Shown in pieces: positions 17,924-27,286 of a stretch of 64,000 bases of DNA. Under the pieces are notes generated by a model, which saw only the letters and a list, made by a program, of their open reading frames with translations, was not told the origin of the DNA and did no database searches. Origin of the DNA: Leisingera daeponensis (lineage in GTDB: Bacteria > Pseudomonadota > Alphaproteobacteria > Rhodobacterales > Rhodobacteraceae); NCBI RefSeq assembly GCF_019801465.1, contig NZ_JAHVJA010000002.1:496001-560000 (forward strand), given 5' to 3'. Positions within the stretch are counted from its first letter, which is position 1. Each line of letters starts with the position of its first letter. The position numbers were made by a program, and so were the translations under genes.

Positions 17924-20861
17924 GGGCACGGTCTCCTTCGGGGTCAAAGAACACAGGGGAAACAACCTCGCAAAGGGTATCAACACCACGCATGTGGTCG
18001 ACCAGGCGCACGGTTTCGCCGATCCGGTCCGGCCCTTCCTTGAGGAACGCAAGCCCAATCGGAAGCCCCAAGGCCGGCGAATAACCGGCCGAGGTCACAT
18101 AACCCTGATCATAGATCCGCTCCACCGGGTCGCCGGGTGTGAACAGATGCGCGCCGGCGGTGATTTCCTTGGCGGCACCGGCGGGTTTCAGGCCTACCAT
18201 ACGCATCCGGTCCTCCGCCATCAGGCCCTCGCGGGCGGCCATGGCCTTGCCCAGGAAATCCTTCTTCTTGGACATCATCCCCTGAAGCCCGAGGTCGAAG
18301 GCTGTCACGGTGCCGTTGATCTCCGCGTGGGTAATCAGACCCTTCTCGATCCTGAGCACGTTCAGCGCTTCCATGCCATAAGCGCCGCCGCCCATCGCCT
18401 CCGCACGCTTCAGCAGCTCGCGGTACAGGCTCTCGCCATAGCGCGCGGGCACCGCCACCTCATAGGCATGCTCGCCCGAGAAAGAGATCCGGAACAGCCG
18501 CCCCTTAACGCCCAGCACGGTCGCCTCGCCGCAGCCCATGAAGGGCCAGGTCTCGCCGTTCACATCATCGTCCAGGAGCCCGTCCAGAAGCTGCCGCGAC
18601 TTGGGTCCGGCAACAGCAAACTGAGCCCATTGCTCAGTCACCGACGTAAAGCGCACGTCCCATTCCGGGTAGAGCGCTTGGGAGACAAATTCCATATGCG
18701 CCATCACCTGCCCCGCAGCGGCGGTGGTGGTGGTCATGACAAAATGGTTCTCGCCCAGCCGTGCGGTGGTGCCGTCGTCCATAACAAAGCCGTCTTCGCG
18801 CAGCATCAGACCATAGCGCACCTTGCCAACCTTGAGCGTGCTGAAGGTGTTGGTGTAGAGGAAATCGAGGAACTTGCCTGCATCCGGCCCCTGAATGTCG
18901 ATCTTGCCCAAGGTGGAGACATCGCAGATGCCCACGGCCTTGCGCACCGTTGTTACTTCCCGGTCGCAGGACTGGCGCCAATTGGTCTCGCCCTGTTTCG
19001 GGAAATAGGCAGCGCGGTACCACAGGCCGACCTCCAGCTGATGCGCCCCACGGGTGTGGCTCTCGCCATGCGAGGTCAGGAAACGCTGCGGTTTGAAACC
19101 CTCATCCGTGGCCCCTGCCCCCATTGCGCCGATGGAGACCGGTACAAACGGCGGGCGGAAGGTGGTGGTGCCTGTTTCGGGGATTGTCCGTCCGGTGGCA
19201 TCCGCCAGCACCGCCAGCGCCGCTACGTTGGAATTCTTGCCCTGATCGGTCGCCATGCCTTGGGTGGTGTAGCGCTTCATGTGCTCGACCGAGCGGAAGT
19301 TTTCGGTGGCCGCTTGTTTCACATCCTTCACGGTCACGTCGTTCTGGAAATCGAGCCAGGCCCGGCCCTTGCCCGGCACCGCCCACAGCGCGGCGATGCG
19401 GTAGGGATCGTCCTCCGCCTCCGGCAGATCGGCAGCGGCGGGTTTCAGGTCCAGCGCCTCCAGCACTTTGCCAGCAGCCTCCGCGCCTTCGCGCAATGCG
19501 CCTGCGGTGGAGAAGATGCCGTTGCAGGCGCCCGCTGTGACCATGCCCGGCACCGCGCCTACGGAGGGCACAAAGGCCAGCGCCTCGCGATTCCAAACTG
19601 GCCGGCTGTTCAAATGGCAGGTCAGATGCACAGACGGGTTCCAGCCGCCGGACATTGCCAGGCAATCGGTCTGGATCTTTTCCTCGCCCTTGACCGAGCG
19701 CACGGTGATGCTCTCGACCCGCTGACGGCCCGCGGAGCCGCAAACCTGCGCGCCCTTGATCACCTGGTACGGCCCGCCATCCGGCGCCTCGTGGCGGCTG
19801 TCGATCACCGCTGCGATATGCACGCCCGCGTCATGCAAATCGCGCGCTGTGCGGTGGGCCTGGTCGTTGTTGGCAAAAACGGTGACCCGCTCGCCGGGTG
19901 CCACGCCCCAGCGGTTCAGGTAAGCGCGCACGGCGCCGGCCATCATGATGCCGGGCCGGTCGTTGTTGCGGAACGCCACCGGTCGCTCAATCGCGCCGGC
20001 CGCCAGCACCGCGTGCTTAGCTGCAATCCGCCAGAAGCATTCGCGCGGCAGATGGCTGCTCTTCAGCGAATGGCGGCGCGGCAAGTGGTGCGAGACCCGC
20101 TCCAGAGCGCCGTAAGTGCCCTGGTCATAGGCGCCGGTGACGGCGGTCCGGGTCATCAGCCGCACGTTGTCCATCGCCTCGAGCTCAGCCAGCACTTCTG
20201 CCGCCCATTCATGGCCCGGCTTGCCGCCGATCTCCTCGCGTTCTGCCAGCAGGCGGCCGCCCATGCGGCTGTCTTCCTCACACAGGATCACATCCGCCCC
20301 GGCCCGGCCCGCGGTCAGCGCCGCCATCAGCCCGGCAGGGCCGGAACCGATCACCAGCACATCGCAGAAGGCAAAGGCCTTTTCATAGCGGTCCTGATCC
20401 GCCTCGCCCGACAGCGCACCAAGGCCTGCCGCATTGCGGATCATCGGTTCGTAGACTTTCTCCCAAAACGCTGCGGGCCACATGAAGGTCTTGTAGTAGA
20501 ACCCGGCACCAAAGAATGGTGCTGCCAGATCGTTCACCGCCATCACGTCGCGCTCGACCGAGGGCCAGCAGTTCTGACTGCGCGCCTCAAGCCCCTCGAA
20601 CAGCTCCTGCTGGGTGGCCCGCACGTTCGGGTCCTGCTGGCCGCCGGTACCGATGGTCACCAGCGCATTCGGCTCCTCGCTGCCCGCGGTCAGCACCCCG
20701 CGCGGACGGTGGTATTTAAACGACCGCCCTACCAGATGCACGTCATTGGCCAGCAGCGCCGCGGCCAGCGTGTCGCCCTCCAGCCCCATCATGTGGCGGC
20801 CGTTGAAGGCAAAAGTGATCGGTTTCGCGCCCTGGTTCAGGCCCTTTCCGGGAAGTCTCAT
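17916..20861 (-). CDS. soxA: sarcosine oxidase alpha subunit
   Basis: A 981-residue catalytic subunit of heterotetrameric sarcosine oxidase, which oxidatively demethylates sarcosine to glycine, passing the methyl to tetrahydrofolate and making peroxide. An N-terminal ferredoxin-like region (ITFAFNGR, then VHLVGRSFKYHRPRG) precedes an NAD-binding Rossmann segment, IGSGPAGLMAALTAGRAG (about 172-190). The C-terminal third has the GcvT-like aminomethyltransferase fold that binds folate (QGPDAGKFLDF onward). The length is normal. It overlaps soxD by four bases and soxG by eight. Confidence 0.97.
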   Translation of the reverse strand: MRLPGKGLNQGAKPITFAFNGRHMMGLEGDTLAAALLANDVHLVGRSFKYHRPRGVLTAGSEEPNALVTIGTGGQQDPNVRATQQELFEGLEARSQNCWPSVERDVMAVNDLAAPFFGAGFYYKTFMWPAAFWEKVYEPMIRNAAGLGALSGEADQDRYEKAFAFCDVLVIGSGPAGLMAALTAGRAGADVILCEEDSRMGGRLLAEREEIGGKPGHEWAAEVLAELEAMDNVRLMTRTAVTGAYDQGTYGALERVSHHLPRRHSLKSSHLPRECFWRIAAKHAVLAAGAIERPVAFRNNDRPGIMMAGAVRAYLNRWGVAPGERVTVFANNDQAHRTARDLHDAGVHIAAVIDSRHEAPDGGPYQVIKGAQVCGSAGRQRVESITVRSVKGEEKIQTDCLAMSGGWNPSVHLTCHLNSRPVWNREALAFVPSVGAVPGMVTAGACNGIFSTAGALREGAEAAGKVLEALDLKPAAADLPEAEDDPYRIAALWAVPGKGRAWLDFQNDVTVKDVKQAATENFRSVEHMKRYTTQGMATDQGKNSNVAALAVLADATGRTIPETGTTTFRPPFVPVSIGAMGAGATDEGFKPQRFLTSHGESHTRGAHQLEVGLWYRAAYFPKQGETNWRQSCDREVTTVRKAVGICDVSTLGKIDIQGPDAGKFLDFLYTNTFSTLKVGKVRYGLMLREDGFVMDDGTTARLGENHFVMTTTTAAAGQVMAHMEFVSQALYPEWDVRFTSVTEQWAQFAVAGPKSRQLLDGLLDDDVNGETWPFMGCGEATVLGVKGRLFRISFSGEHAYEVAVPARYGESLYRELLKRAEAMGGGAYGMEALNVLRIEKGLITHAEINGTVTAFDLGLQGMMSKKKDFLGKAMAAREGLMAEDRMRMVGLKPAGAAKEITAGAHLFTPGDPVERIYDQGYVTSAGYSPALGLPIGLAFLKEGPDRIGETVRLVDHMRGVDTLCEVVSPVFFDPEGDRARG

Positions 20862-21127
20862 TTCTCACCTCCCAGCCCGGCCTCGGAGGCCAGCTGCACC
20901 GCCAATATCTCATGCGTCGCGGTATCACGGGTCACCTTAAGCCAGGAATTGCAGCCCATCTCGTGATACCAAAGCTCGTCCAGCGGCCCCGCCGGGTTCT
21001 CCCGCAGGTTCACATATTCGTGCCAGGCATCCAGATCCGCGCCCTCAGCCGGACGCACCAGCGCGGCACCTTTGTAATAGAATTCGCGGCGGTCCCTCTC
21101 ACCGCAGAGCGGACAGGTAATTCTCAT
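20858..21127 (-). CDS. soxD: sarcosine oxidase delta subunit
   Basis: An 89-residue zinc-ribbon subunit beginning MRITCPLCGERDRREF. CPLCG supplies two zinc ligands and a later HEMGCNSW region the others. The family length is about 90-100 residues. The chosen ATG at 21127 matches the family N-terminus. Its stop overlaps the soxA start by four bases (ATGA), and soxB ends about 65 bp upstream. The whole set is one operon. Confidence 0.95.
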   Translation of the reverse strand: MRITCPLCGERDRREFYYKGAALVRPAEGADLDAWHEYVNLRENPAGPLDELWYHEMGCNSWLKVTRDTATHEILAVQLASEAGLGGEK

Positions 21128-21193
21128 GACCGGCGCCCTTTCATCTTTCTGAAAATACTCCCGCCGGAGGCATACCCGGCGCACCCCAAACGC

Positions 21194-22447
21194 TTAGTGC
21201 AGGTTATGCTGCGCACCGGCCCCCTCCTCATCCATCAGGCCAACCCCGCTGCGGAAGCGGTCAAGCTTGAACCTCGTGGCTGCCCCATGCGGACGGTCCG
21301 TGGCGATCAGATGCGCGTAAACGCTGCCCGAACCCGGCGTTGCCTTGAATCCGCCGTAGCACCAGCCGCAGTTCAAATAGAGGCCATCGATCGGCGAATG
21401 GTCGATGATCGGGGAGCCGTCCGGGGTCATGTCCATGATGCCGCCCCAGCTGCGCAACAACCGTGCCTTGCTGACCGCAGGCACCATCGCCACGAAACTC
21501 TCCATCGTGTGCTCCGCCATCGGCAGATTCCCCCGCGCCGCATAAGAGCTGTAAAAGTCCAGGTAGCTGCCAAAGACCAGCCCGCCCTTGTCCGACTGGC
21601 TGATGTACAGGTGCCCCTCGGCAAAGGTGATCACGTGGTCCACGATGGGCTTCAGCCCTTCGGAGACAAAGGCCTGCAGCACGTGGCTTTCGATCGGCAG
21701 GGTCAGCCCCGCCATCGCCGCCACCTGGCCGGAGCGGCCCGCGGCAGCCAGCGCCACCTTCTTGGCGCGGATCGGGCCGCGGGCGGTCTGCACGCCCACG
21801 ACCTTGCCGTTCTCGACATCGATACCGGTCACTTCGCAATTCTGGATCAGATCCACCCCGCGCATGTCGGCGCCGCGGGCAAAACCCCAAGCCACCGCAT
21901 CGTGGCGCGCGGTGCCCGCCCGGCGTTGCATCAGCCCGCCCATGATCGGAAAGCGGTTGTTTTCGAAGTTCAGGAACGGCGCCAGTTCGCGCACCTGCTC
22001 GCGGCTCAGGATCTCTGCGTCATCCCCCTGGTTGACGATGGAGTTGCCCCGGCGCACGGCGGCGTCGCGCTGGCCGTCGTTGTGGAACAGATTGATAATG
22101 CCGCGCTGGGACATCATTGCGTTGTAGTTGAGATCCTGCTCCATCCCTTCCCAGAGCCGCAAGGAATGGGAATAGAACTCCGAGTTGCCAGGCAGGTAAT
22201 AGTTTGCCCGGACAATGGTGGTATTGCGCCCAACGTTGCCGCCGCCAAGGTAGCCCTTTTCCAGCACCGCGACATTGGTGATGCCGTGCTCCTTGGCCAG
22301 GTAATAGGCCGTTGCCAACCCATGGCCGCCGCCGCCGATGATCACCACGTCATATTCAGATTTGGGTTCAGGATCCCGCCAATGGGGCCTCCACCCCTTG
22401 TTTCCGGTGAGCCCCTCCCGGAGCACACGCCAGCCCGAAAACCGCAT
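21194..22447 (-). CDS. soxB: sarcosine oxidase beta subunit
   Basis: A 417-residue flavoprotein subunit carrying the sarcosine dehydrogenation site. It has an N-terminal Rossmann motif, VVIIGGGGHGLATAYYL (about 34-50), a GRNTTIVRANYY segment and a C-terminal YLNCGWCYGGFKATPGSG that closes the flavin site. The length matches the family. The ATG at 22447 has GAGGAGGGA upstream. It is the first gene of soxBDAG. The operon fits demethylation of sarcosine derived from glycine betaine, which the carnitine cluster further along would supply. Confidence 0.96.
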   Translation of the reverse strand: MRFSGWRVLREGLTGNKGWRPHWRDPEPKSEYDVVIIGGGGHGLATAYYLAKEHGITNVAVLEKGYLGGGNVGRNTTIVRANYYLPGNSEFYSHSLRLWEGMEQDLNYNAMMSQRGIINLFHNDGQRDAAVRRGNSIVNQGDDAEILSREQVRELAPFLNFENNRFPIMGGLMQRRAGTARHDAVAWGFARGADMRGVDLIQNCEVTGIDVENGKVVGVQTARGPIRAKKVALAAAGRSGQVAAMAGLTLPIESHVLQAFVSEGLKPIVDHVITFAEGHLYISQSDKGGLVFGSYLDFYSSYAARGNLPMAEHTMESFVAMVPAVSKARLLRSWGGIMDMTPDGSPIIDHSPIDGLYLNCGWCYGGFKATPGSGSVYAHLIATDRPHGAATRFKLDRFRSGVGLMDEEGAGAQHNLH

Positions 22448-22663
22448 GTCGTCCCTCCTCGTCAAATCGCTTGTCCGCACCCGGAAAATCACTGACCCGG
22501 GCCTTGGCAGCATTGCTACCTGCTTTCGCCTGCCGCTCCTAGCCCCAAGGCTCAGCGCGCGGTACTTCAGCATCGCTTTGCCGCAAATCACACGAACTAT
22601 TCACTTGTGTCTAGTGCTAATTGCGACGGCAGGCGACGCATTGCGGGTCCAGTGCAAGAAAAC

Positions 22664-22689
22664 GGGGCGGAGAGTTGCCTCTCCGCCCC
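22664..22689 (-). terminator. rho-independent terminator of gdh
   Basis: A perfect 11-bp stem (arms GGGGCGGAGAG/CTCTCCGCCCC, four-base loop), followed on the minus strand by GTTTTCTT. It lies 29 bases after the gdh stop codon and between gdh and soxB, both on the minus strand. Confidence 0.85.
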
Positions 22690-22717
22690 TGTTAACCCTG
22701 TCAGGTGTTGCCCGCGC

Positions 22718-24148
22718 TCAAAGACCCTTGGCGTGGTAACTTTTGGCGACCTTGTCGATCGACACCAAGTAGGCAGCGGTGCGCAGGTCGGTCACGTCGT
22801 CACGGCTGTGCCAGACTTCGCGCATCGACTGGTAGGCCGCCCGCATTGTGTCATCCAGGCCGGAGCGCACCAGTTCCAGCTCACCTGCGCCCTTCAGGTA
22901 TTTATCCTTGAAGTCCGGAGACATCGACCAGGTGTTCCCCATCACGTCGTCCAGACGCTGAAGCTCGTCAATCACCAGCTGGTGGCGCGCCTCTTCCTGG
23001 CGGCGCTGCATGCGGCCGAACCGGATATGGCTGAGGTTCTTCACCCACTCGAAATAAGAGACCGTCACACCGCCCGCGTTGGCGTACATGTCAGGAATAA
23101 TCACGCAGCCCTTCTTGCGCAAAATTTCATCCGCCCCGGCAGTCACCGGACCGTTTGCCGCCTCGATGATCAGCGGTGCCTTGATACGGTCGGCATTGGA
23201 GAGATTGATCACCCCCTCCAAAGCCGCGGGTATCAGGATGTCGCACTCTTCCTCGAGCAGCGCCGTACCGTCCTCGACAAATTGCGCATCCGGATAGCCC
23301 GACACGCCGCCGTGCTTCACGATCCAGTTGCGTACGGCCTCCACGTCCAGGCCGTCATCACTGAAAAGCCCGCCGTCCCGTTCAATGATGCCGGTAATAC
23401 GCGCGCCATCCTCCTCGGAGAGGAATTTCGCCGCGTGATAGCCCACATTGCCGAGCCCCTGAACAATGATCCGTTTGCCATCCAGCTTCCCGGACAGCCC
23501 GGCTGCGGCCATATCCTCTTCGTAGCGGAAGAATTCGCGCAGCGCGTATTGCACACCCCGGCCAGTCGCCTCAACGCGGCCGGAAATGCCGCCCGCATTC
23601 AGCGGCTTGCCCGTGACGCAGGCCTTGGCGTTAATATCGGTCGTATTCATCCGCGCGTACTGGTCGGCAATCCAGGCCATCTCGCGTTCGCCGGTGCCCA
23701 TGTCGGGCGCGGGCACGTTCTGCGACGGGTTGATCAGGTCGCGCTTGGCTAGTTCGTAGGCAAAGCGGCGGGTGATCAGCTCCAGTTCATGCTCTTCATA
23801 CTCGCGCGGGTCGATGCACAAGCCGCCTTTGGAGCCGCCGAACGGTGCTTCTACCAGAGCGCATTTGTAAGTCATCAGCGCCGCCAGCGCCTCCACCTCA
23901 TCCTGGTTCACACCGGTGGCATAGCGGATCCCGCCCTTCACCGGCTCCATATGCTCGGAATGCACCGACCGGTAGCCGGTAAACGTGTGCATGGCTCCGC
24001 GCAGACGCACCCCGAAGCGCACCGTGTAGGTTGCGTTGCAGACCCGGATCTTCTCCTCAAGCCCTGGCGGCAGGTCCATCAGCTTGACGGCCCGGTTAAA
24101 CATCAGGTCCACGCTCTCGCGGAAGCTCGGCTCTGTGCGGCTGCTCAT
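22718..24148 (-). CDS. Glu/Leu/Phe/Val family glutamate dehydrogenase
   Basis: A 476-residue dehydrogenase interconverting glutamate and 2-oxoglutarate plus ammonium. The substrate-binding domain has KGGIRYATGVNQDE, then MTYKCALVEAPFGGSKGG with the catalytic Lys, and PAPDMGTGEREMAW. The Rossmann domain begins around VQGLGNVGYHAAKFL (about 220). The length and motifs fit the NAD-type enzymes common in roseobacters. A strong terminator follows. Its position beside sarcosine oxidase suggests nitrogen handling during amine use, which is an inference. Confidence 0.93.
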   Translation of the reverse strand: MSSRTEPSFRESVDLMFNRAVKLMDLPPGLEEKIRVCNATYTVRFGVRLRGAMHTFTGYRSVHSEHMEPVKGGIRYATGVNQDEVEALAALMTYKCALVEAPFGGSKGGLCIDPREYEEHELELITRRFAYELAKRDLINPSQNVPAPDMGTGEREMAWIADQYARMNTTDINAKACVTGKPLNAGGISGRVEATGRGVQYALREFFRYEEDMAAAGLSGKLDGKRIIVQGLGNVGYHAAKFLSEEDGARITGIIERDGGLFSDDGLDVEAVRNWIVKHGGVSGYPDAQFVEDGTALLEEECDILIPAALEGVINLSNADRIKAPLIIEAANGPVTAGADEILRKKGCVIIPDMYANAGGVTVSYFEWVKNLSHIRFGRMQRRQEEARHQLVIDELQRLDDVMGNTWSMSPDFKDKYLKGAGELELVRSGLDDTMRAAYQSMREVWHSRDDVTDLRTAAYLVSIDKVAKSYHAKGL

Positions 24149-24484
24149 TGAAAATTCTCTCCGTGCTCAAACATCGACTCGCTGCCGATGATGCCCTCAC
24201 TCTATCCAGAGACGCCAGGAGAGTGCGACCTTTTTGACCCTTTCCGTTCAAAAAGAATCGCATCTCAGGAAGCGCCGCGCGATTCGCTATTTATGGGGAG
24301 CGATTGTCTCCGCCCGAGCTACAACCCGCAGAAAACGCGAAAGATTGGAATTTCCACTCAATACAATCGCGGGGAATTCGGCAAAATCCCGCCGCAATTC
24401 CGCCAACTTTACAAAGCAATAATTAATGGAAATCCGCTGCAGAAGCCGAGCTGGCCCGTTCCCCAGCCGGAAGGGGGTATTTAG
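24149..24484. other. AT-richer intergenic region between divergent gdh and tadG-like genes
   Basis: About 336 bases with no supportable gene; the short frames here have no recognisable similarity. The second half (about 24330-24450) is clearly richer in A/T than its surroundings and probably holds the promoters of the two divergent units. It ends in a strong ribosome-binding site (GGAAGGGGG) for the downstream gene. Confidence 0.5.
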
Positions 24485-26110
24485 ATGAGTATGCACTATA
24501 AGAATTCCACTGCACTGGGCAATCCGCTCGTGCTGCGCTGCTTAGGCAAGGTTAAGTCCTTCCTCAGGGAAGAGGATGGCGTCCTGGCAAAGCCCATGAT
24601 CGCCACGCTGTTTCTCATGCTTGCCATCGGCGGCATCGGCGTCGACCTGATGCGGATGGAGCGCGACCGCACCAACCTGCAATACACGCTGGACCGCGCA
24701 GTGCTGGCCGCTGCCGACCTTGACCAGCAGCAGGAACCGGCGGCGGTGGTGCAGGACTACCTCACAAAAGCCGGGCTTGCCGACTACTACCAGACACCGG
24801 ATGTGCAGCAATCCCTCGGCTACAAGAGTGTGGAAAGCACGATTAACGCCACATTCCCCGCGCATCTGCTGAAGTTTGCGGGAATCGGCGATCTTCCAGT
24901 CTATGCAAATTCACGGGCCGAAGAAACCATCGGATCCGTGGAAATCTCCATGGTGCTCGACATCTCCGGATCGATGGCCTCCAACAACCGCCTGACCAAC
25001 CTCAAGGCAGCGGCACACACTTTCGTGGACCAGATCACCCAGAACACGGACACGAGCAATCTGTCCATCTCGATCATTCCCTACGCCACCCAAGTGAATG
25101 CGGGGCAGGCCCTGCTCAGCAAGTATACCAATGTCACACAGGAACACGACTATTCCTATTGCGTGAACTTCATCAAGGACCAGTTCAGCAAGCACACGCT
25201 GGACCGGAATGAGAACCTTGAGCGCACTGCGCATTTCGACACGTTCACCTACTCGGAGAACATGATTTCCTCGCCGGTTTGCCCCACGAGGGAAGGGTCG
25301 GAAATCCTGCCCTTCACCAATGACGCCACACGGCTTCACGATTACATTGACCTCCTCACGGCAGGCGGCAACACGTCTATCGACATCGGCATGAAGTGGG
25401 GCAGCGCCCTTCTGGATCCGACCGCCCGCAGTGTCGTGAACGACCTGATCACCGACGGTGTGATCGACGCATCTTTTGCAGACCGGCCCACAGACTATGG
25501 CAGCGGTGATACGCTGAAGATCATCGTCCTGATGTCTGATGGCCAGAACACCAATCAATACATGGTGAACCCGTCACGGCGCGAAGGCCTGTCGGATGTC
25601 TGGTACAATCCAACTTCCGACTCCTATTCCGTCTATCACTCAAACGGGACCAAGAATTACTACTGGGAGCACATGAACCGCTGGGAAGACCACCCCTACG
25701 GCGACGGCACCTATCAAACCTGCAACTATTATGGCTGCACTACCCATACGGAAGAAGGGTCTTCAACCCGCCTGACTTACCCGGAGCTGCACGCCCGCGC
25801 CTCTCTGGCCTGGATTGCCCGCTACATCTACGAATTCAGCAGCAGCGCCTGGGCCGACTGGTTTACGGCAGGCCGGTATTTCCACAACCGGACCGCTAAG
25901 GACCAGCACACCAAGCACATTTGCGACATCACCAAGGACCAGGGCGTGATCGTCTATTCTGTCGGCTTCGAGGCTCCTTCCGGCGGCATCAAGGTGCTGG
26001 AGGACTGCGCCAGCTCGCCCGCACATTTCTTTGATGTGGAAGGCTTGGAAATCACCGACGCCTTCTCATCAATCGCGACTTCCATCCGTCAGCTGAGGCT
26101 CACCCAATGA
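24485..26110 (+). CDS. TadG-like VWA-domain protein
   Basis: A 541-residue protein with an N-terminal TadE/TadG-type membrane segment (MIATLFLMLAIGGIGVDLMRM, about residues 38-58) and a von Willebrand A domain starting near 155. The MIDAS motif DISGSMA and a later LMSDGQNTN are intact, so metal-dependent adhesion is plausible. The insert between about 340 and 440 is Tyr/Asn/His-rich. TadG proteins are minor pseudopilin or adhesin components of Tad/Flp pili. The next gene overlaps by four bases. No tad secretion ATPase or Flp pilin is nearby. Confidence 0.88.
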   Translation: MSMHYKNSTALGNPLVLRCLGKVKSFLREEDGVLAKPMIATLFLMLAIGGIGVDLMRMERDRTNLQYTLDRAVLAAADLDQQQEPAAVVQDYLTKAGLADYYQTPDVQQSLGYKSVESTINATFPAHLLKFAGIGDLPVYANSRAEETIGSVEISMVLDISGSMASNNRLTNLKAAAHTFVDQITQNTDTSNLSISIIPYATQVNAGQALLSKYTNVTQEHDYSYCVNFIKDQFSKHTLDRNENLERTAHFDTFTYSENMISSPVCPTREGSEILPFTNDATRLHDYIDLLTAGGNTSIDIGMKWGSALLDPTARSVVNDLITDGVIDASFADRPTDYGSGDTLKIIVLMSDGQNTNQYMVNPSRREGLSDVWYNPTSDSYSVYHSNGTKNYYWEHMNRWEDHPYGDGTYQTCNYYGCTTHTEEGSSTRLTYPELHARASLAWIARYIYEFSSSAWADWFTAGRYFHNRTAKDQHTKHICDITKDQGVIVYSVGFEAPSGGIKVLEDCASSPAHFFDVEGLEITDAFSSIATSIRQLRLTQ

Positions 26111-26643
26111 CACACCGCATCCAAACCGCTCTGCGCCGGTTCCGGCACCGTGAGGATGGCAATGCTTCGCTGGAGTTTGCCCTCATCATCCCCGCTTTCC
26201 TCCTGATCCTGATGTCCACAGTAGAACTGGGCATGATCAACCTTCGCCACTCGCAGCTTGAACGCGCCTTGGACCAGACTGTCCGCGACATCCGTCTGAA
26301 CACCGGTGCTGGCCTGCAGCACGACCAGCTGCGCAATGCGATCTGCGAACGTTCCGGCTTCATCCAGGAATGCTCATCGTCCCTGCGCCTGGAAATGATC
26401 CGCCTCGACCCGTTCAACATGGCGGCGATCGATCAGACGCCGGATTGCTTAAACCTTGTCGAAGAGGTCCAGCCGGTCCGCTCCTTCGAAAACGGCCAAT
26501 CCAACGAGCTGATGTTCGTCAGGGCCTGCATGAAGTTTGACCCGCTGTTTCCCACCTGGGGGCTTGGCGCAAATCTTCACAAAGATGCAGACGGCCGTGT
26601 CCAGTTGATCGCATCTTCCGCATTCGTTCAGGAACCGAGGTAA
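26107..26643 (+). CDS. TadE-family pseudopilin-like protein
   Basis: A 178-residue protein with the TadE signature: a short basic N-terminus, DGNASLEFALIIPAFLLILMS (about 16-36) as the single membrane helix with its conserved Glu, then a periplasmic part with three or four cysteines (ICERSG, CSSSLR, DCLN, RACM). It overlaps the VWA gene by four bases and is followed after four bases by a second TadE-like gene. It probably assembles with the other two proteins at the inner membrane. Confidence 0.85.
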   Translation: MTHRIQTALRRFRHREDGNASLEFALIIPAFLLILMSTVELGMINLRHSQLERALDQTVRDIRLNTGAGLQHDQLRNAICERSGFIQECSSSLRLEMIRLDPFNMAAIDQTPDCLNLVEEVQPVRSFENGQSNELMFVRACMKFDPLFPTWGLGANLHKDADGRVQLIASSAFVQEPR

Positions 26644-26647
26644 CGCC

Positions 26648-27280
26648 ATGCTGACACTCTTGTCCCGCCGCCTGCCCGGCCGCACACCCCGTCCGCTGCG
26701 CAGGTTCGCCGAAAACACCCAAGGCAACGTCTCCATCGAGTTCGCCATCTACGCACCATTGCTTCTGGGTCTGTTCGCCGCCATCTACACGTTCTTTGAC
26801 GCCTTCCGGCAAGAGAGCATCAATCTCAAGGCCGCCTACACGATCTCGGACCTCATTTCGCGTGAGACCAATTACGTGAACGAAACCTACATCGACAGCA
26901 TGCACACGCTTGCCGCCGAACTGGTTCGAGCCGACTCGCAGTTTTCAACGCGGATCTCGGTGGTCCGCTGGGATGAAGGCGATCAGCGCTACTACGTCGA
27001 CTGGTCCAAAGTCCGCGGCGCTGCCTTTTCCGAATGGGACGACGGTTCGATCAGCAATGTCGAAGAGCATCTGCCGACCATGCCTGACCAGGAACGCGTG
27101 ATCCTTGTGGAGACCTGGAACGAGGTTGATCCAGTGTTCAACGTCGGCTTGCCCAAACTGGATGTCCAGAACTTCGTTTTCACCCGGCCGCGCTTTGCGC
27201 CCCAGGTAGTCTTTGTCGAGGATAAGGGCAACGGCAAGAACCACAACGACAATGCCGAGAAAGCCGGGCCGCCCGCCTGA
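26648..27280 (+). CDS. TadE/TadF-like protein
   Basis: A 210-residue protein with the same architecture as its neighbour: a basic N-terminus, then TQGNVSIEFAIYAPLLLGLFAAIYTFF (about 27-53) as the membrane helix with the conserved Glu, and a periplasmic domain with repeated aromatic/acidic segments. It has no cysteines in the mature region. It is the last gene of the trio and is convergent with the next gene. Paralogous TadE-type pairs with a VWA protein are typical accessory parts of Tad pili. Confidence 0.82.
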   Translation: MLTLLSRRLPGRTPRPLRRFAENTQGNVSIEFAIYAPLLLGLFAAIYTFFDAFRQESINLKAAYTISDLISRETNYVNETYIDSMHTLAAELVRADSQFSTRISVVRWDEGDQRYYVDWSKVRGAAFSEWDDGSISNVEEHLPTMPDQERVILVETWNEVDPVFNVGLPKLDVQNFVFTRPRFAPQVVFVEDKGNGKNHNDNAEKAGPPA

Positions 27281-27286
27281 TTGAGA

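Noticed and set aside
17730-20966. A 1078-codon open frame on the plus strand, opposite soxA
   Set aside because: It is antisense to the clear soxA/soxG genes; long opposite frames are expected in GC-rich DNA. Its product shows no recognisable domain.
24188-24484. A 98-codon frame before the tadG-like gene
   Set aside because: No recognisable similarity, no ribosome-binding site, and it fills the promoter region. Treated as non-coding.
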